Positions 8,302 through 17,518 of a stretch of 43,783 nt of DNA are shown here, in pieces; positions within the stretch are counted from its first letter, which is position 1; every line of letters begins with the position of its first letter. The stretch spans positions 1-43,783 of the forward strand of contig CAKVCG010000001.1 of assembly GCA_934725525.1 (NCBI GenBank). The letters are read 5' to 3'. The translations under genes were made by a program, and so were the position numbers. Under the pieces are notes generated by a model, which saw only the letters and a list, made by a program, of their open reading frames with translations, was not told the origin of the DNA and did not search any database. Source of the stretch: an uncultured Brachyspira sp. (GTDB lineage Bacteria; Spirochaetota; Brachyspiria; Brachyspirales; Brachyspiraceae).

Positions 8302-10236
8302 ATGGACAGAAACTTCTTTCATATATTTTTTGAGATTGGAATTCCGACTATAGGAACTTTTACGGGTTTGGTGGGAGTAATACTTTACGGCTATATTTAT
8401 TTCAAATTATATGAAGAAAATCAGTTAATAACCTTATCTATAGGAATTTTGGCTTTCGTATTTTCGTCTTTGGAATTTATAAATATAATAATTTCGTTTT
8501 CAAATCATGATAATCAAATAGGATTTTTTCTATACAGAATCGAGCAGTTCGCTTTATCTTTAACTATTTTCCCTTGGATAATATACGCGAAAAATAATTT
8601 GGAATTGAATAAAAATTATCATTGGGCTTTGGAATTTCTTTATAATTTGGCGATATTTTTGGTGGCGACAATAATATTTATAGGAATTATATATTCCGAT
8701 TCTTTCATTTCAAGAACGGAAACGATTGACACTCTAAACGAAACGATGCGAAACAGCATAAAAATCAGAGGAAAAATCGGACCTTTATATATATTCAGAG
8801 ATTTTGTCGTAACGGCGTATATGCTTTTGGTAATAAGCGCTTTTATTTATGAAATAGTGGTTAATAAAAATTATGCAAAAAATATTCGGTATTTAATTTT
8901 AACTTCCATAATAGCGATATTTTTCTTTGACGATTTTAACGGAATTTCGGTATATCAAGGAAGAGGAGATTTTTTAATATTCAAAAATATTCCTTTTTCA
9001 AGAATCACTTTGGCTTATATAATTTATAATATCGTTATTATTCATTTTTCGGTGAATCAGTTTATTTCATCCGTATTCCGTAGAAGAAATAAACTGAGTT
9101 ATAATTTTGAAGAAATTAGAGCGCAGGATACGGTTATAATAAATACGGCATCCAACACTTCAAAAAAAATGCTCAAATTCAAAGACGATTTTCAAAAAGC
9201 AGTAAAAGAACTTACGGAAGATGTTTCAAACGCTTATTCTTCGGTTAGCGCTTTGAAAACGTATATAGGAAAAACGATAGATTCCATAAACGAATTTATC
9301 ACAATCGAAAACTTTCAGATAAACGATGCCAATTCCAATATTGAAAAAATTAACGAACTTATAGAAACCTACCAGAAATTAAAAGAAACTTCAACGGCTC
9401 AACAAACATTGCTTACGAATTTAAATTCAAATTTGAAGGAATCTATAGGACAAATATACGATTTGCAAGAAGAAAGCGTAAGTATGCTCGACAAATTCAA
9501 TTCTTTTCAAAAAGGTTTGGATAAAGAGAGGTTCAATATAGAAAGCGAACTTAATAAATCTTCAGAATTGCGTTATTTAAATACTCAAATAAATAAAATT
9601 ATAGATTTTATGACGAATATGTCCGACAAAACGAAAACTCTTTCAATCAACTCGGAAATTCAGGCTTCAAAATCTGGAGACTGGACAAGTAGTTTTGAAA
9701 TGGTTTCAAATTCGGTTTCGGAGCTGGTGTTAGAGTCTTTGACGGTATCGGAAAGAATGCAAAAATTATTCTATCAAATAGAAAATATTTTCAAAAGATT
9801 TAATTCGGCAAGAGTTTATATAAATAATAATGTTGTAGAATTGACGCGGGAAGTATCCGCTTATTACGATAAACTTTCTCAATTTAATAGAAGTATGGAA
9901 AGACAAAACGATTTCAATATGAATATAGTAAAAAATATTGACAAAATGTTCGATTCCTTATCCGATATAGATAAAATAATAAAGAGCGAAGAAAACGATT
10001 TTATGAACATAAGATTTAGAATAGAAGAATTTAACAATTATATAATGGATATTTCCGAAAAAGCTTCCGAACAGAATACGGAAGTAAAAAATCTCATGCG
10101 AGATATGAATAAACTTTTGGCGACATCGGAAGATTTGGAATCGGTGAGCGGAAAACTCAATGACGAGAAAGAGCAACTTTTGGAATATTCCGATAATTTG
10201 GATAATATAATTAGAGAGCATTCTAAAACGACATAA
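8302..10236 (+). CDS. 7-TM membrane protein with degenerate chemoreceptor-like cytoplasmic domain (paralogue 1)
   Basis: A 644-aa protein. The first ~255 residues contain about seven hydrophobic helices, like the 7TM sensor modules attached to some kinases. The rest is a long helical coiled coil. Near residues 445-475 it has a recognisable but decayed chemoreceptor hairpin: MSDKTKTLSINSEIQASKSG in place of the usual QTN-LALNAAIEAARAGE. The Arg and Glu normally found at the tip are Lys and Asp, so contacts with CheA and CheW may be lost. No HAMP domain is visible. The ATG at 8302 follows GGCGG with 6-7 nt spacing; a TTG at 8287 is less likely. Only 7 nt separate it from its paralogue at 10244. 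Function unknown. Confidence 0.75.
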   Translation: MDRNFFHIFFEIGIPTIGTFTGLVGVILYGYIYFKLYEENQLITLSIGILAFVFSSLEFINIIISFSNHDNQIGFFLYRIEQFALSLTIFPWIIYAKNNLELNKNYHWALEFLYNLAIFLVATIIFIGIIYSDSFISRTETIDTLNETMRNSIKIRGKIGPLYIFRDFVVTAYMLLVISAFIYEIVVNKNYAKNIRYLILTSIIAIFFFDDFNGISVYQGRGDFLIFKNIPFSRITLAYIIYNIVIIHFSVNQFISSVFRRRNKLSYNFEEIRAQDTVIINTASNTSKKMLKFKDDFQKAVKELTEDVSNAYSSVSALKTYIGKTIDSINEFITIENFQINDANSNIEKINELIETYQKLKETSTAQQTLLTNLNSNLKESIGQIYDLQEESVSMLDKFNSFQKGLDKERFNIESELNKSSELRYLNTQINKIIDFMTNMSDKTKTLSINSEIQASKSGDWTSSFEMVSNSVSELVLESLTVSERMQKLFYQIENIFKRFNSARVYINNNVVELTREVSAYYDKLSQFNRSMERQNDFNMNIVKNIDKMFDSLSDIDKIIKSEENDFMNIRFRIEEFNNYIMDISEKASEQNTEVKNLMRDMNKLLATSEDLESVSGKLNDEKEQLLEYSDNLDNIIREHSKTT

Positions 10237-10243
10237 GGTTATT

Positions 10244-12211
10244 ATGGATTTATTGAATACTTTTATATTAGGATATAACATCAATATCGTAGAATTGTTA
10301 GTTCCCGTAATAAACTTATCGGTAATAACTATATTTGCCGTAGTGTTTATATTATTGTCGAGGAGAACAAAAAGATATATATATTTTATAATCGCCGTCA
10401 CTTTGGAACTTCTTTCTTTATATAATATTATATCGGTTGTAATTATATTTTTTGAACTTTATAATGCGTTTCCAGATATAACGACTAATTTATACATTTT
10501 CAATAATATACTCATTTTATTTATCGTTTTAATCATGCCTCTCAATAATAGAAATTTCTTAAGCGATATAAAAACCGTTAATATAGTTAATAATTCTATT
10601 TTGATTATAACGGGGATTTTGATTATCACTCTTCTTATAGTAAGCGTAATCAATTTTGACGCGTTTTTTGGAGTGAATGTAAATCAAATATTTCATAGAG
10701 CCAATACAATTTATTATAGAGTCTCTCCCGAAGGTTTATTTTATCTGCTTAAAATGTATATAATATTATTCGTATTCGCCGCCACTTTAATTCCCGTAAT
10801 ACTTGATATTATTTCAGGTCATAATGTCGGAATAAATATCGTGTTTAATATTTTTAGTTTAATAGGATTATATTTGATATTTACCGACATAACGGTTTTC
10901 AAAACTGATACTGAAGTAAATTTCGACCGAACGGGACTTGCGATAACTTTATCTTACATGATTAGATTCATAGCGACTTTTTCAAGTTTTACCGTAAACG
11001 CTTTAACCGCAATAAATAAAGATAATGTTTTGGTAAATAGATTAAAAAATAATTTGAATATACTTACTACAATACATGGAATATCCAATAAATTGAACAT
11101 AGTCGACAAAAATTTTATGGATTCTTCGATGATTGTATTTGAAATAGACAGAGAAAATAAAGACGCTTTGGATATAATGAATTCAAAAGTTGAAAATATT
11201 TTAACTTCTAAAGACAATCTCACGAAAACTAAAGAAAATAAAAATCAGTTAGTAAAAGACGGAATAAGATTCACAAGTGCCATATTTAACTTTTTTGAAA
11301 CATATAAAAATAAATTGCAAGACAACTGCAAAGTGCTGAACGAAATAATCAAAAGAATAAAAGAAACCGATTTTTCAAATAACGAGATAAAAGAATTGAA
11401 CGAAGATTTAAAAAATATTAAGAACGATTTGCAAAAAACTTCCAAAAAATTTACGGGCAATATGCTCGAATATTCCTCTCAGTTTAAAGACGTAAGCGCG
11501 ATAATGGAAGAAATATACGAAACTATAGAATATATAAAAAATATGACGAAAAAAACGAATATTCTTTCTATAAATGCGGGTATTCAATCGGCAAAAGCCG
11601 GGGTTTACGGAAGAAGTTTTTCGGTTGTGGCAAAAGAAATAGGAGTTTTATCTATAGGAATATCTCAAGGGGCGGAATCGCTTGAAAGAATTCTTATAAA
11701 TATATTTTCGGATTTGGTTATGGTTGAAAACGCAGCTTTTTATGTGGAAGAACATTGCAAGTTGATAGAAAATTCCGTTAATGATATAACTAAAGAGATG
11801 GACGATTATTTGAATACAATAGAAAATAGTTTGAATTTTGAAAATTCTAGTTTAGAATATTTTGAAACTTTGGAAAAATATAATAACGAAATATTTAATA
11901 TAGTGGAAGAGCAAAACAACATAGCAATTTATATAAAAGAAAATATAAACGCTATGCTCGATATTCAAAATTCTTTAAACTCAAAAATTGATTTTCAGAA
12001 TCAGGATATAATAAAAATATTTAATAATTTTAATGATGTAGTGAAAAGCAGAGAGCGATTAAAAGATACGATAAAAAAAGTCGGAAATTATTCTTCTTTG
12101 TCGCATACGAACATCGAGGCTTTATCGAATATAATTAGCACGCATAAAAAGAAAAGCAGCATCACTTTCGCTCCGATTATAACTCTACTAAAAAGCAGTA
12201 AAATAAGATAA
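10244..12211 (+). CDS. 7-TM membrane protein with degenerate chemoreceptor-like cytoplasmic domain (paralogue 2)
   Basis: A 655-aa protein with the same architecture as its upstream neighbour: about seven N-terminal membrane helices, then a helical cytoplasmic region with the hairpin MTKKTNILSINAGIQSAKAG and YGRSFSVVAKEIGVLS near residues 438-475. This is closer to a true chemoreceptor tip than paralogue 1, keeping GRSF-VVAKE, but the key Arg is Lys and the key Glu is Val. No HAMP domain or CheR/CheB docking pentapeptide is seen. The stop codon overlaps the start of the CvpA-like gene by one base (TAATG), so the three genes are very probably one operon. A sensory or assembly-scaffold role is an inference. 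Confidence 0.75.
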   Translation: MDLLNTFILGYNINIVELLVPVINLSVITIFAVVFILLSRRTKRYIYFIIAVTLELLSLYNIISVVIIFFELYNAFPDITTNLYIFNNILILFIVLIMPLNNRNFLSDIKTVNIVNNSILIITGILIITLLIVSVINFDAFFGVNVNQIFHRANTIYYRVSPEGLFYLLKMYIILFVFAATLIPVILDIISGHNVGINIVFNIFSLIGLYLIFTDITVFKTDTEVNFDRTGLAITLSYMIRFIATFSSFTVNALTAINKDNVLVNRLKNNLNILTTIHGISNKLNIVDKNFMDSSMIVFEIDRENKDALDIMNSKVENILTSKDNLTKTKENKNQLVKDGIRFTSAIFNFFETYKNKLQDNCKVLNEIIKRIKETDFSNNEIKELNEDLKNIKNDLQKTSKKFTGNMLEYSSQFKDVSAIMEEIYETIEYIKNMTKKTNILSINAGIQSAKAGVYGRSFSVVAKEIGVLSIGISQGAESLERILINIFSDLVMVENAAFYVEEHCKLIENSVNDITKEMDDYLNTIENSLNFENSSLEYFETLEKYNNEIFNIVEEQNNIAIYIKENINAMLDIQNSLNSKIDFQNQDIIKIFNNFNDVVKSRERLKDTIKKVGNYSSLSHTNIEALSNIISTHKKKSSITFAPIITLLKSSKIR

Positions 12212-12696
12212 TGTTTAATTCTTTTGATTTTATTATAATAATAATTTTAGGTTTTATTTTCTTATACGGTTTTTATAAAGGCATAATCTCAATAACTGTT
12301 CCAATAATCGCTATAATTATAACTTTTATAATAGCGCCTTTAATATATAATAATTTGTCGAAAATTTTTAATCATTCCGTAATATTAAAAATAATTTCTT
12401 TTATAGCGAGTTATTCAATAATTCGGATAATTTTATCAAAAGTGGAAGACAGCATAAAAAAATTATTAAAAATCATATTTTTAGGCTGGATAGATAGATT
12501 GATTGGAGCGATAGTTTTAACTTTAGTCGTCTGCATAATAATCGCTTTTATTTCTTCGATTATAACGATTTTGCCCGCGGAGATTTTAAAACCCGAATAT
12601 TCAAATCTTATTCAAAATTCTAAAATTCTAAATTTGATTTATAAATTCTTAAATTCAAATCTTTATATAGAAAAATTTTATTTCGATTTTGTATAA
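12211..12696 (+). CDS. CvpA family inner-membrane protein
   Basis: A 161-aa protein with four predicted membrane helices. It matches the CvpA (colicin V production) family by an FIIIIILGFIFLYGFYKG-type first helix and the conserved loop GWIDRLIGAIVLTLV. In E. coli, CvpA is needed for colicin V secretion and affects envelope homeostasis; its molecular activity is not settled. It is the last gene of the operon starting at 8302, overlapping the preceding stop by one base. That coupling suggests it works with the two 7-TM proteins. It faces the M23 peptidase gene convergently. Confidence 0.82.
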   Translation: MFNSFDFIIIIILGFIFLYGFYKGIISITVPIIAIIITFIIAPLIYNNLSKIFNHSVILKIISFIASYSIIRIILSKVEDSIKKLLKIIFLGWIDRLIGAIVLTLVVCIIIAFISSIITILPAEILKPEYSNLIQNSKILNLIYKFLNSNLYIEKFYFDFV

Positions 12697-12713
12697 ATTT
12701 TTATAAAAATAAT

Positions 12714-13973
12714 TTATCGTCTAACGAGGAATTTTCTTATTGGAATAAAATCGGCGGGATTCAAAGCTTCTCCATTTTTTCTCACTTCAAAATGCAAATG
12801 GCTTCCAGTCGAGTTTCCCGTGTTTCCCATTCTTCCTATCATAACTCCGACTCCGACATTATCTCCAATTTTTGTCGTGATTCTGTTAAGATGTCCGTAA
12901 TAAGTCGTATATCCTTTATCATGACGAACTATTACCAAATTTCCGTATCCTCCGCTGTAGCCAGCAAAAATTACTTTTCCTTTTCTTGCCGCATAAACGG
13001 GAGTATTTAAACTTCCAGGGATGTCGACTCCCGTATGCTTCGTTCTCACTCCGCTGATAGGATGAATTCTATAACCGAAAACGCTACTTATTCTGTTTAC
13101 GGTCGCTGGCAAACTAAACATTTGTCCAAATTTATCTATTCTTTCGTCCAAAGTATATCTTGCGCCGGGCAAAAATATATCGTCTCCGATTTTTATATCC
13201 GAAATATTTTCTATTTTATTGAAAGCCAAAATTCTATTTAATTGAATATCGTATTTTTCGGCGACTTCCTCGATTTTTTCGTTTTCGTTAATAGTATGCA
13301 ATAATCCGTTTCTATTTGGAATTATAATTTTCTGTCCGGGGCTCAATTTATTTGCGTTGCTTATTTTATTTACGCTAACCAAAGTGTCCAAACTCGCTCC
13401 GATTTTTCGCGATACTGTGGTAAGATTTTCGCCCTCTCCAATCGTATATTCTTCGTATTTGATTCCTATTTTTCCATCTCTATTTAAAGTGTAATCGGAA
13501 GTTATATAATCGTAAAAAATACTTGAAACTTTGCCGTTTATATTTTCAACGGAAGGAAGCGAAGTTATTTTAGGAATATTTAATAAAACTTCTTCCATCT
13601 CGTTATTTGTAGCGGGACTCATTTCCGATAATATTTTTTTATAAGTTTCGCCCGAACTGTTTGATTTATTTCCGTTGATTGAATAAATCGAATAATCGGA
13701 TTTATTTTTAATCGTAAATATTAAAAAATTAAATAGCAAAACAAAAATTATTAATAATGAAATTTGAATTTTTCTATTTTGTAATAAATCGATTAATTTT
13801 GAAAAATCGAAATTCATTAAAATATTTTCCGCTTTACTTTTAAAATAGTCAAAAAGCGGATTTATATTTTTTTTCAAACTATTTATTAAATTATTTTTTC
13901 TCGCAATTCTTTTATAGTTTATTCTTTTGTAGTTTTTCAAAACTTTCGTATATTTAATTTGTCTATTTTTCAT
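12714..13973 (-). CDS. LysM-domain M23 metallopeptidase
   Basis: A 419-aa cell-wall protein. A basic cytoplasmic N-terminus is followed by one membrane helix (about residues 70-87), then a linker, two LysM peptidoglycan-binding motifs (about 175-220, EGENLTTVSRKIGASLDTL; and 224-268, ENEKIEEVAEKYDIQLNRIL) and a C-terminal M23 domain. The domain keeps the zinc ligands of LytM-type enzymes: HTGVD near residue 312 and HLHFE near 393, with VFGYRIHPISG before them. It should cleave peptide cross-bridges in the periplasm, in growth or division. Gene order and the single membrane anchor resemble DipM/NlpD-like proteins, but the motifs suggest an active enzyme. Confidence 0.95.
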   Translation of the reverse strand: MKNRQIKYTKVLKNYKRINYKRIARKNNLINSLKKNINPLFDYFKSKAENILMNFDFSKLIDLLQNRKIQISLLIIFVLLFNFLIFTIKNKSDYSIYSINGNKSNSSGETYKKILSEMSPATNNEMEEVLLNIPKITSLPSVENINGKVSSIFYDYITSDYTLNRDGKIGIKYEEYTIGEGENLTTVSRKIGASLDTLVSVNKISNANKLSPGQKIIIPNRNGLLHTINENEKIEEVAEKYDIQLNRILAFNKIENISDIKIGDDIFLPGARYTLDERIDKFGQMFSLPATVNRISSVFGYRIHPISGVRTKHTGVDIPGSLNTPVYAARKGKVIFAGYSGGYGNLVIVRHDKGYTTYYGHLNRITTKIGDNVGVGVMIGRMGNTGNSTGSHLHFEVRKNGEALNPADFIPIRKFLVRR

Positions 13974-14016
13974 AATCGTTTTTTGTTAATTATTTTTTAG
14001 TTTTTATTTGAAAGAT

Positions 14017-14043
14017 TTTATATGATTTTTGTTATATTGTCAA
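14017..14043 (-). promoter_or_regulatory. Probable promoter of the M23 peptidase gene
   Basis: On the minus strand TTGACA (14043-14038) precedes TATAAA (14022-14017) with a 15-nt spacer, 43 nt before the ATG at 13973. Confidence 0.5.
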
Positions 14044-14071
14044 ATTTTTTATGATATTTTTACAAATCATC

Positions 14072-14155
14072 GTTGACAATGTAGCATAGCGTGAAACACC
14101 ATTTTGGTAAGGCGCGACCTTTAAGTAAAACCGCTTTTTATTAGGATGGATTACT
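14072..14155. repeat. Degenerate dispersed repeat
   Basis: This intergenic segment is less AT-rich than its surroundings. Its right part (GGCGCG, then TAAAACCGCTTTTTATTAGGATGGATTACT) aligns by eye with 40058-40103 (GCGCGC, then TTAAAACCGCCTTGTTATAAGAATTGGATTGCT). A shorter relative sits at 30765-30800 (GCATAG, then AAAAACCGCTTTATTATA). No open reading frame is present. Confidence 0.4.
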
Positions 14156-14169
14156 ATTTAATTTAAATC

Positions 14170-15267
14170 TTACAAAATTTTACTATAATTAGAAAAACTT
14201 TCATAATCGCCTATTCGTTCGTATAATTTCAAAATATCCGTCAAAGCTTCTTTATCGTTTTTATTTATTTCTAAAATTCTTTTCAAATAATAAATTACTT
14301 CGTTTCCGTTTTTATCAATATCTCTTTTGAGCAAAGATAATAATTCTTTTATAATTTCAATATTCGATTCGTCAAGTTTAATCGCTTCTTCAAAATATTT
14401 TTTAGCCTTATCGTAATCGTTTTTCAAAATATAAGCGTTTGCAAGCCTATAATAATATTTATAATAATTTTTTAATTTCAAACCTTTATTATAATTTTCA
14501 ATCGAAGATTCAATATCGCTTGAAATAGCGTCCACTTTGTATTTGCTATAATGCATGCATCCCAAAGAATAAAAATAATAATGATTTTTCTTTTTATTAT
14601 GATTAAAATAATTCGGCATATTTTCCGCTAATTCGTTTATTATCTCGCTATTCGTTTTATCGATTTTATTCATTAAAAATTCCAAATAATCGATATTGAA
14701 ATAAATATTTTCTTTATGGAAATCGTAGAATAATTTATAAATATCGTTATTTTCTAAAATTATTTTTTGGTAATAATATCCTAAAAGCGAGGTATAATCT
14801 TCTTCGGTTATATAAATCGTTTTGTTGTTTGAAATGTCATAAATATCTTTCAAAAGTTTATTTATCGAATCAAATAGATTTTCTTCTTTTGAATAAACGC
14901 TTTTTTCAATCCATTCTCTCGGTTTTTCGTTATCAAAAATAATATAATTAAGAAAAATTCCGTTTTTAAAATTTTGAATTTGATAAACGACTGAAATATT
15001 TGCGTTATTTTCAACCGTTATTTTTTTTATTTGAGATTTTATTTTATTATAATCGTAATTATTTTTATCGTTTATTATTTTCAAATCGGAATAAAGAAAT
15101 ATATTTTTTATAAGCAAATCGTAAACAGCGTAATTCATATAATTATTCGTATAATCGGTTTTAAATATTATTATACTTTTTTGAGAGAACACTTTTGAAG
15201 TAAAACAAATTAATACAAGAAATATTATAAAACTATTTTTAAAAAATTTAATCAGAAATTTAATCAT
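14170..15267 (-). CDS. Secreted TPR-repeat protein
   Basis: A 365-aa protein with a signal peptide (FIIFLVLICFTSKVFSQ at about residues 13-29). The C-terminal third contains tetratricopeptide-like helix pairs: YYRLANAYILKNDYDKAKKYFEEAIKLDESN is a clear TPR unit, followed by LLKRDIDKNGNEVIYYLKRILEINKND and ALTDILKLYERIGDYE. The N-terminal part resembles no family I know. TPR units bind other proteins, so a periplasmic scaffold role is likely. Its ATG has no obvious Shine-Dalgarno sequence. Base composition is more AT-rich than that of its neighbours. Confidence 0.75.
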   Translation of the reverse strand: MIKFLIKFFKNSFIIFLVLICFTSKVFSQKSIIIFKTDYTNNYMNYAVYDLLIKNIFLYSDLKIINDKNNYDYNKIKSQIKKITVENNANISVVYQIQNFKNGIFLNYIIFDNEKPREWIEKSVYSKEENLFDSINKLLKDIYDISNNKTIYITEEDYTSLLGYYYQKIILENNDIYKLFYDFHKENIYFNIDYLEFLMNKIDKTNSEIINELAENMPNYFNHNKKKNHYYFYSLGCMHYSKYKVDAISSDIESSIENYNKGLKLKNYYKYYYRLANAYILKNDYDKAKKYFEEAIKLDESNIEIIKELLSLLKRDIDKNGNEVIYYLKRILEINKNDKEALTDILKLYERIGDYESFSNYSKIL

Positions 15268-15385
15268 ATTAATTTTTATTTTAACTTAAATTAATATAAC
15301 TTTCAATTATTCAAACTATAATTTAAAGTCCTAAATTCCGAAATTATATAAAGTTAATATTTTAAACTTTAAACAAGGAAAAATT

Positions 15386-16516
15386 ATGCGTCTTATTGCT
15401 TTTACTTTAATATTTTTTTCTATAAATTCAAATCCTTTTAGTTTCGCTCAAATTTTAAATAATATTGAAAATACAAATATGGGAGTGTTAGACCGATTAT
15501 TGGAATATGCAAATAACGATAATGCCGAAGGATTAAGAAGATTAATTTCGGAAGGTTCGATTTCCAATTTTATAAATTTTGGCGACAGTCAAGGGCATAA
15601 CGCTTTGATAACCGCTGTTTCAAAAGGATATAAAGATATTGCGATTATTCTTTTATCTCAGCAAATCGATGTCAACATTACTTGTAGGCATGGGAAAACC
15701 GCTTTAATTTACGCCGCGGATTCTGGATATGTCGATATGGTTTCTTATCTGCTTGCAAAAAACGCTAATCCAAATATTAAAATAAGCGGGGGAACTACGG
15801 CGCTTTTGCAGGCTGCGGGAAAAGGCTATTATTCGATAGTCGAAACTCTTATTAAGGCAAATGCGGATTTAAGATTATCTGGAATCTATAGAAGCGGAAA
15901 CAATGATGGAATAGATTATAATATGACGCCTTTAATGATAGCGGCTTTTAATAATCATGATTTAATCGTTAAATTACTTCTCGATAACGGAAGCGAAATT
16001 AACCGAATAAACGAATACGGAGCGAACGCTTTATTTTACGCTATAGCAAACGGAAATACCGAAACGGCTAAAATGCTTTTGGAAAACGGAGGAGATGCAA
16101 ATATATCGGCTACTTACGGAACTTACGGAAATATAACTCCTCTAGCTTTGGCTTCCTCTTTAGGCGACACCGATTTAATATCTTCTCTTTTAATAGGAAA
16201 AGCGAATATTAATCATATAATGAATAACGGAAGAACAGCTTTAATTTGGGCGGCGCTATCTTCAAAAAGCGAAGCGGTTGCTACTCTCATAAACGCGAGA
16301 GCCGATTTAAATATAGCAGATAACGATGGCAAAACGGCTTTAATGTTTGCCGCCAAAAACGGAGATTATAATTCCGTAGAATATTTAATAAACGCTGGAG
16401 CTGATATAAATATTTTAGATAAATCTTCAAAAAACGCTTTAATGTTCGCTATGGAAAACGGCAATTTGGATATAGTAGATTTGATTACAAGAACGAGTTT
16501 GAATTTGAATAGGTAA
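15386..16516 (+). CDS. Secreted ankyrin-repeat protein (second copy type)
   Basis: A 376-aa protein with an N-terminal hydrophobic signal (MRLIAFTLIFFSINSNPFSFA) and about nine ankyrin repeats, for example GHNALITAVSKGYKDIAIIL, GKTALIYAADSGYVDMVSYL and GKTALMFAAKNGDYNSVEYL. Two repeats are lengthened by loops (around IYRSGNNDGIDYNM and YGTYGNI). It shares only the fold, not close identity, with the ankyrin protein at 4956. AAGGA lies 7 nt before the ATG. It is divergent from the TPR gene, and both products should share the periplasm. Confidence 0.88.
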   Translation: MRLIAFTLIFFSINSNPFSFAQILNNIENTNMGVLDRLLEYANNDNAEGLRRLISEGSISNFINFGDSQGHNALITAVSKGYKDIAIILLSQQIDVNITCRHGKTALIYAADSGYVDMVSYLLAKNANPNIKISGGTTALLQAAGKGYYSIVETLIKANADLRLSGIYRSGNNDGIDYNMTPLMIAAFNNHDLIVKLLLDNGSEINRINEYGANALFYAIANGNTETAKMLLENGGDANISATYGTYGNITPLALASSLGDTDLISSLLIGKANINHIMNNGRTALIWAALSSKSEAVATLINARADLNIADNDGKTALMFAAKNGDYNSVEYLINAGADINILDKSSKNALMFAMENGNLDIVDLITRTSLNLNR

Positions 16517-16562
16517 ATTTTTAAATCAAAAATACTCGCAAAAATTCATTTTTCGTTATTAA

Positions 16563-16616
16563 GAGCGATAGCCGAAGTAATCTAAATTAGATTGCTTTAA
16601 GGCTAAAAGTCTATCG
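16563..16616. repeat. Hairpin-forming dispersed repeat between convergent genes
   Basis: GCCGAAGTAATCTA (16571-16584) and TTAGATTGCTTTAAGGC (16587-16603) are inverted copies, and CGATAG/CTATCG extends the stem outward. The sequence GCCGAAGTAATCTA recurs exactly at 40168-40181. It may double as a transcription terminator for the two convergent genes. Confidence 0.5.
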
Positions 16617-16654
16617 AAACGACAGATTTTTAATTAAACAAAAAATAGAAATTT

Positions 16655-17308
16655 TTAATCTTCCAAACCGTCGCTTTCTTCCTCTTCGACATTTCCAGAA
16701 GCTTCTCTTAAAACCTGTTTTATTGCGTCAAATATCTCTCTCGCCTTTGTTTTATTTACTTCCGAAGTTTTTGTTCTTTTATTTATAGAGGCTCTTTTTA
16801 ATATCGTATCTATATAGGTTTCTCCGATTCCGCTTATTAAAAGAGGATTGGTTATTAATTTCTCTACCGTAGTTTTATTTTCCGAAAGCAACTGACAGAA
16901 TAAATTATAATTGAATTGTTTAGTTAAAGGGTCGTATCCCACGGCAGGCATTTTGGTAAAATCTTTCCAGATAGGAATAATTTTTGTAAAGTCGTTTTTA
17001 TTTTTCCCTTCGTCCACGATAAATAAATTTCCTCTGTCGGTTTCCAATTTTATTATGCTGTTTTTATAAGAATTATTTTCGGTTAGGACAAAAGAACCTT
17101 CCGCTCCCAAATCGATTAGCATAGCGTCTTGCGAAAATTGAAAATGTATATATCCGCCGTATCTTAATATGTCTATTATTTTTTGCCCTTTAATGTTTTC
17201 CATTTCTTTATAATCTCTATTTACGGCTACTATCCTATCGATATAAGAATAACAAATTTCGCCTTTTATGGAATTTATCAAATTAATTAAATAGGGGAGT
17301 TCTTTCAT
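16655..17308 (-). CDS. Fpg/Nei-like DNA glycosylase homologue without the catalytic N-terminal proline and zinc finger
   Basis: A 217-aa member of the formamidopyrimidine-DNA glycosylase fold. The N-terminus MKELPYL aligns with the Fpg start MPELPEV, and the middle shows the helix-two-turn-helix domain: VGYDPLTKQFNYNLFCQLL, then TTVEKLITNPLLISGIGETYIDTILKRASI. True Fpg uses Pro2 as nucleophile and ends in a four-Cys zinc finger. Here Pro2 is Lys, Glu6 is Tyr, and the protein stops in an acidic tail (NVEEEESDGLED) with no zinc finger. Glu3 remains. It may have altered activity or bind DNA without cutting. The start follows AGGA by 12 nt. Confidence 0.75.
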   Translation of the reverse strand: MKELPYLINLINSIKGEICYSYIDRIVAVNRDYKEMENIKGQKIIDILRYGGYIHFQFSQDAMLIDLGAEGSFVLTENNSYKNSIIKLETDRGNLFIVDEGKNKNDFTKIIPIWKDFTKMPAVGYDPLTKQFNYNLFCQLLSENKTTVEKLITNPLLISGIGETYIDTILKRASINKRTKTSEVNKTKAREIFDAIKQVLREASGNVEEEESDGLED

Positions 17309-17413
17309 TTTGCTTATTATCCTAATTTTTATTTATAGTATTATGTTTACTTTATATTGTATCATAATAAATAAAAAAATCAAATAAATTCATTAATCCC
17401 TCTTATATAATGA

Positions 17414-17442
17414 TTGACTTTTGTATAAAAAAATGCTATAGT
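17414..17442 (+). promoter_or_regulatory. Promoter of the TM2-domain gene
   Basis: TTGACT (17414-17419) and TATAGT (17437-17442) with a 17-nt spacer lie 76 nt before the ATG at 17519. Confidence 0.55.
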
Positions 17443-17518
17443 TAGGATATTATATAAGAAGATAGAAAATCTGCTTAAATAAACTAATCTAAATTTTTTA
17501 TTATAAAGGAATTAAAAA

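Noticed and set aside
14072..14155. A tRNA-like gene in the GC-richer gap
   Set aside because: No T-loop GTTCGA motif, no acceptor stem and no anticodon arm can be formed.
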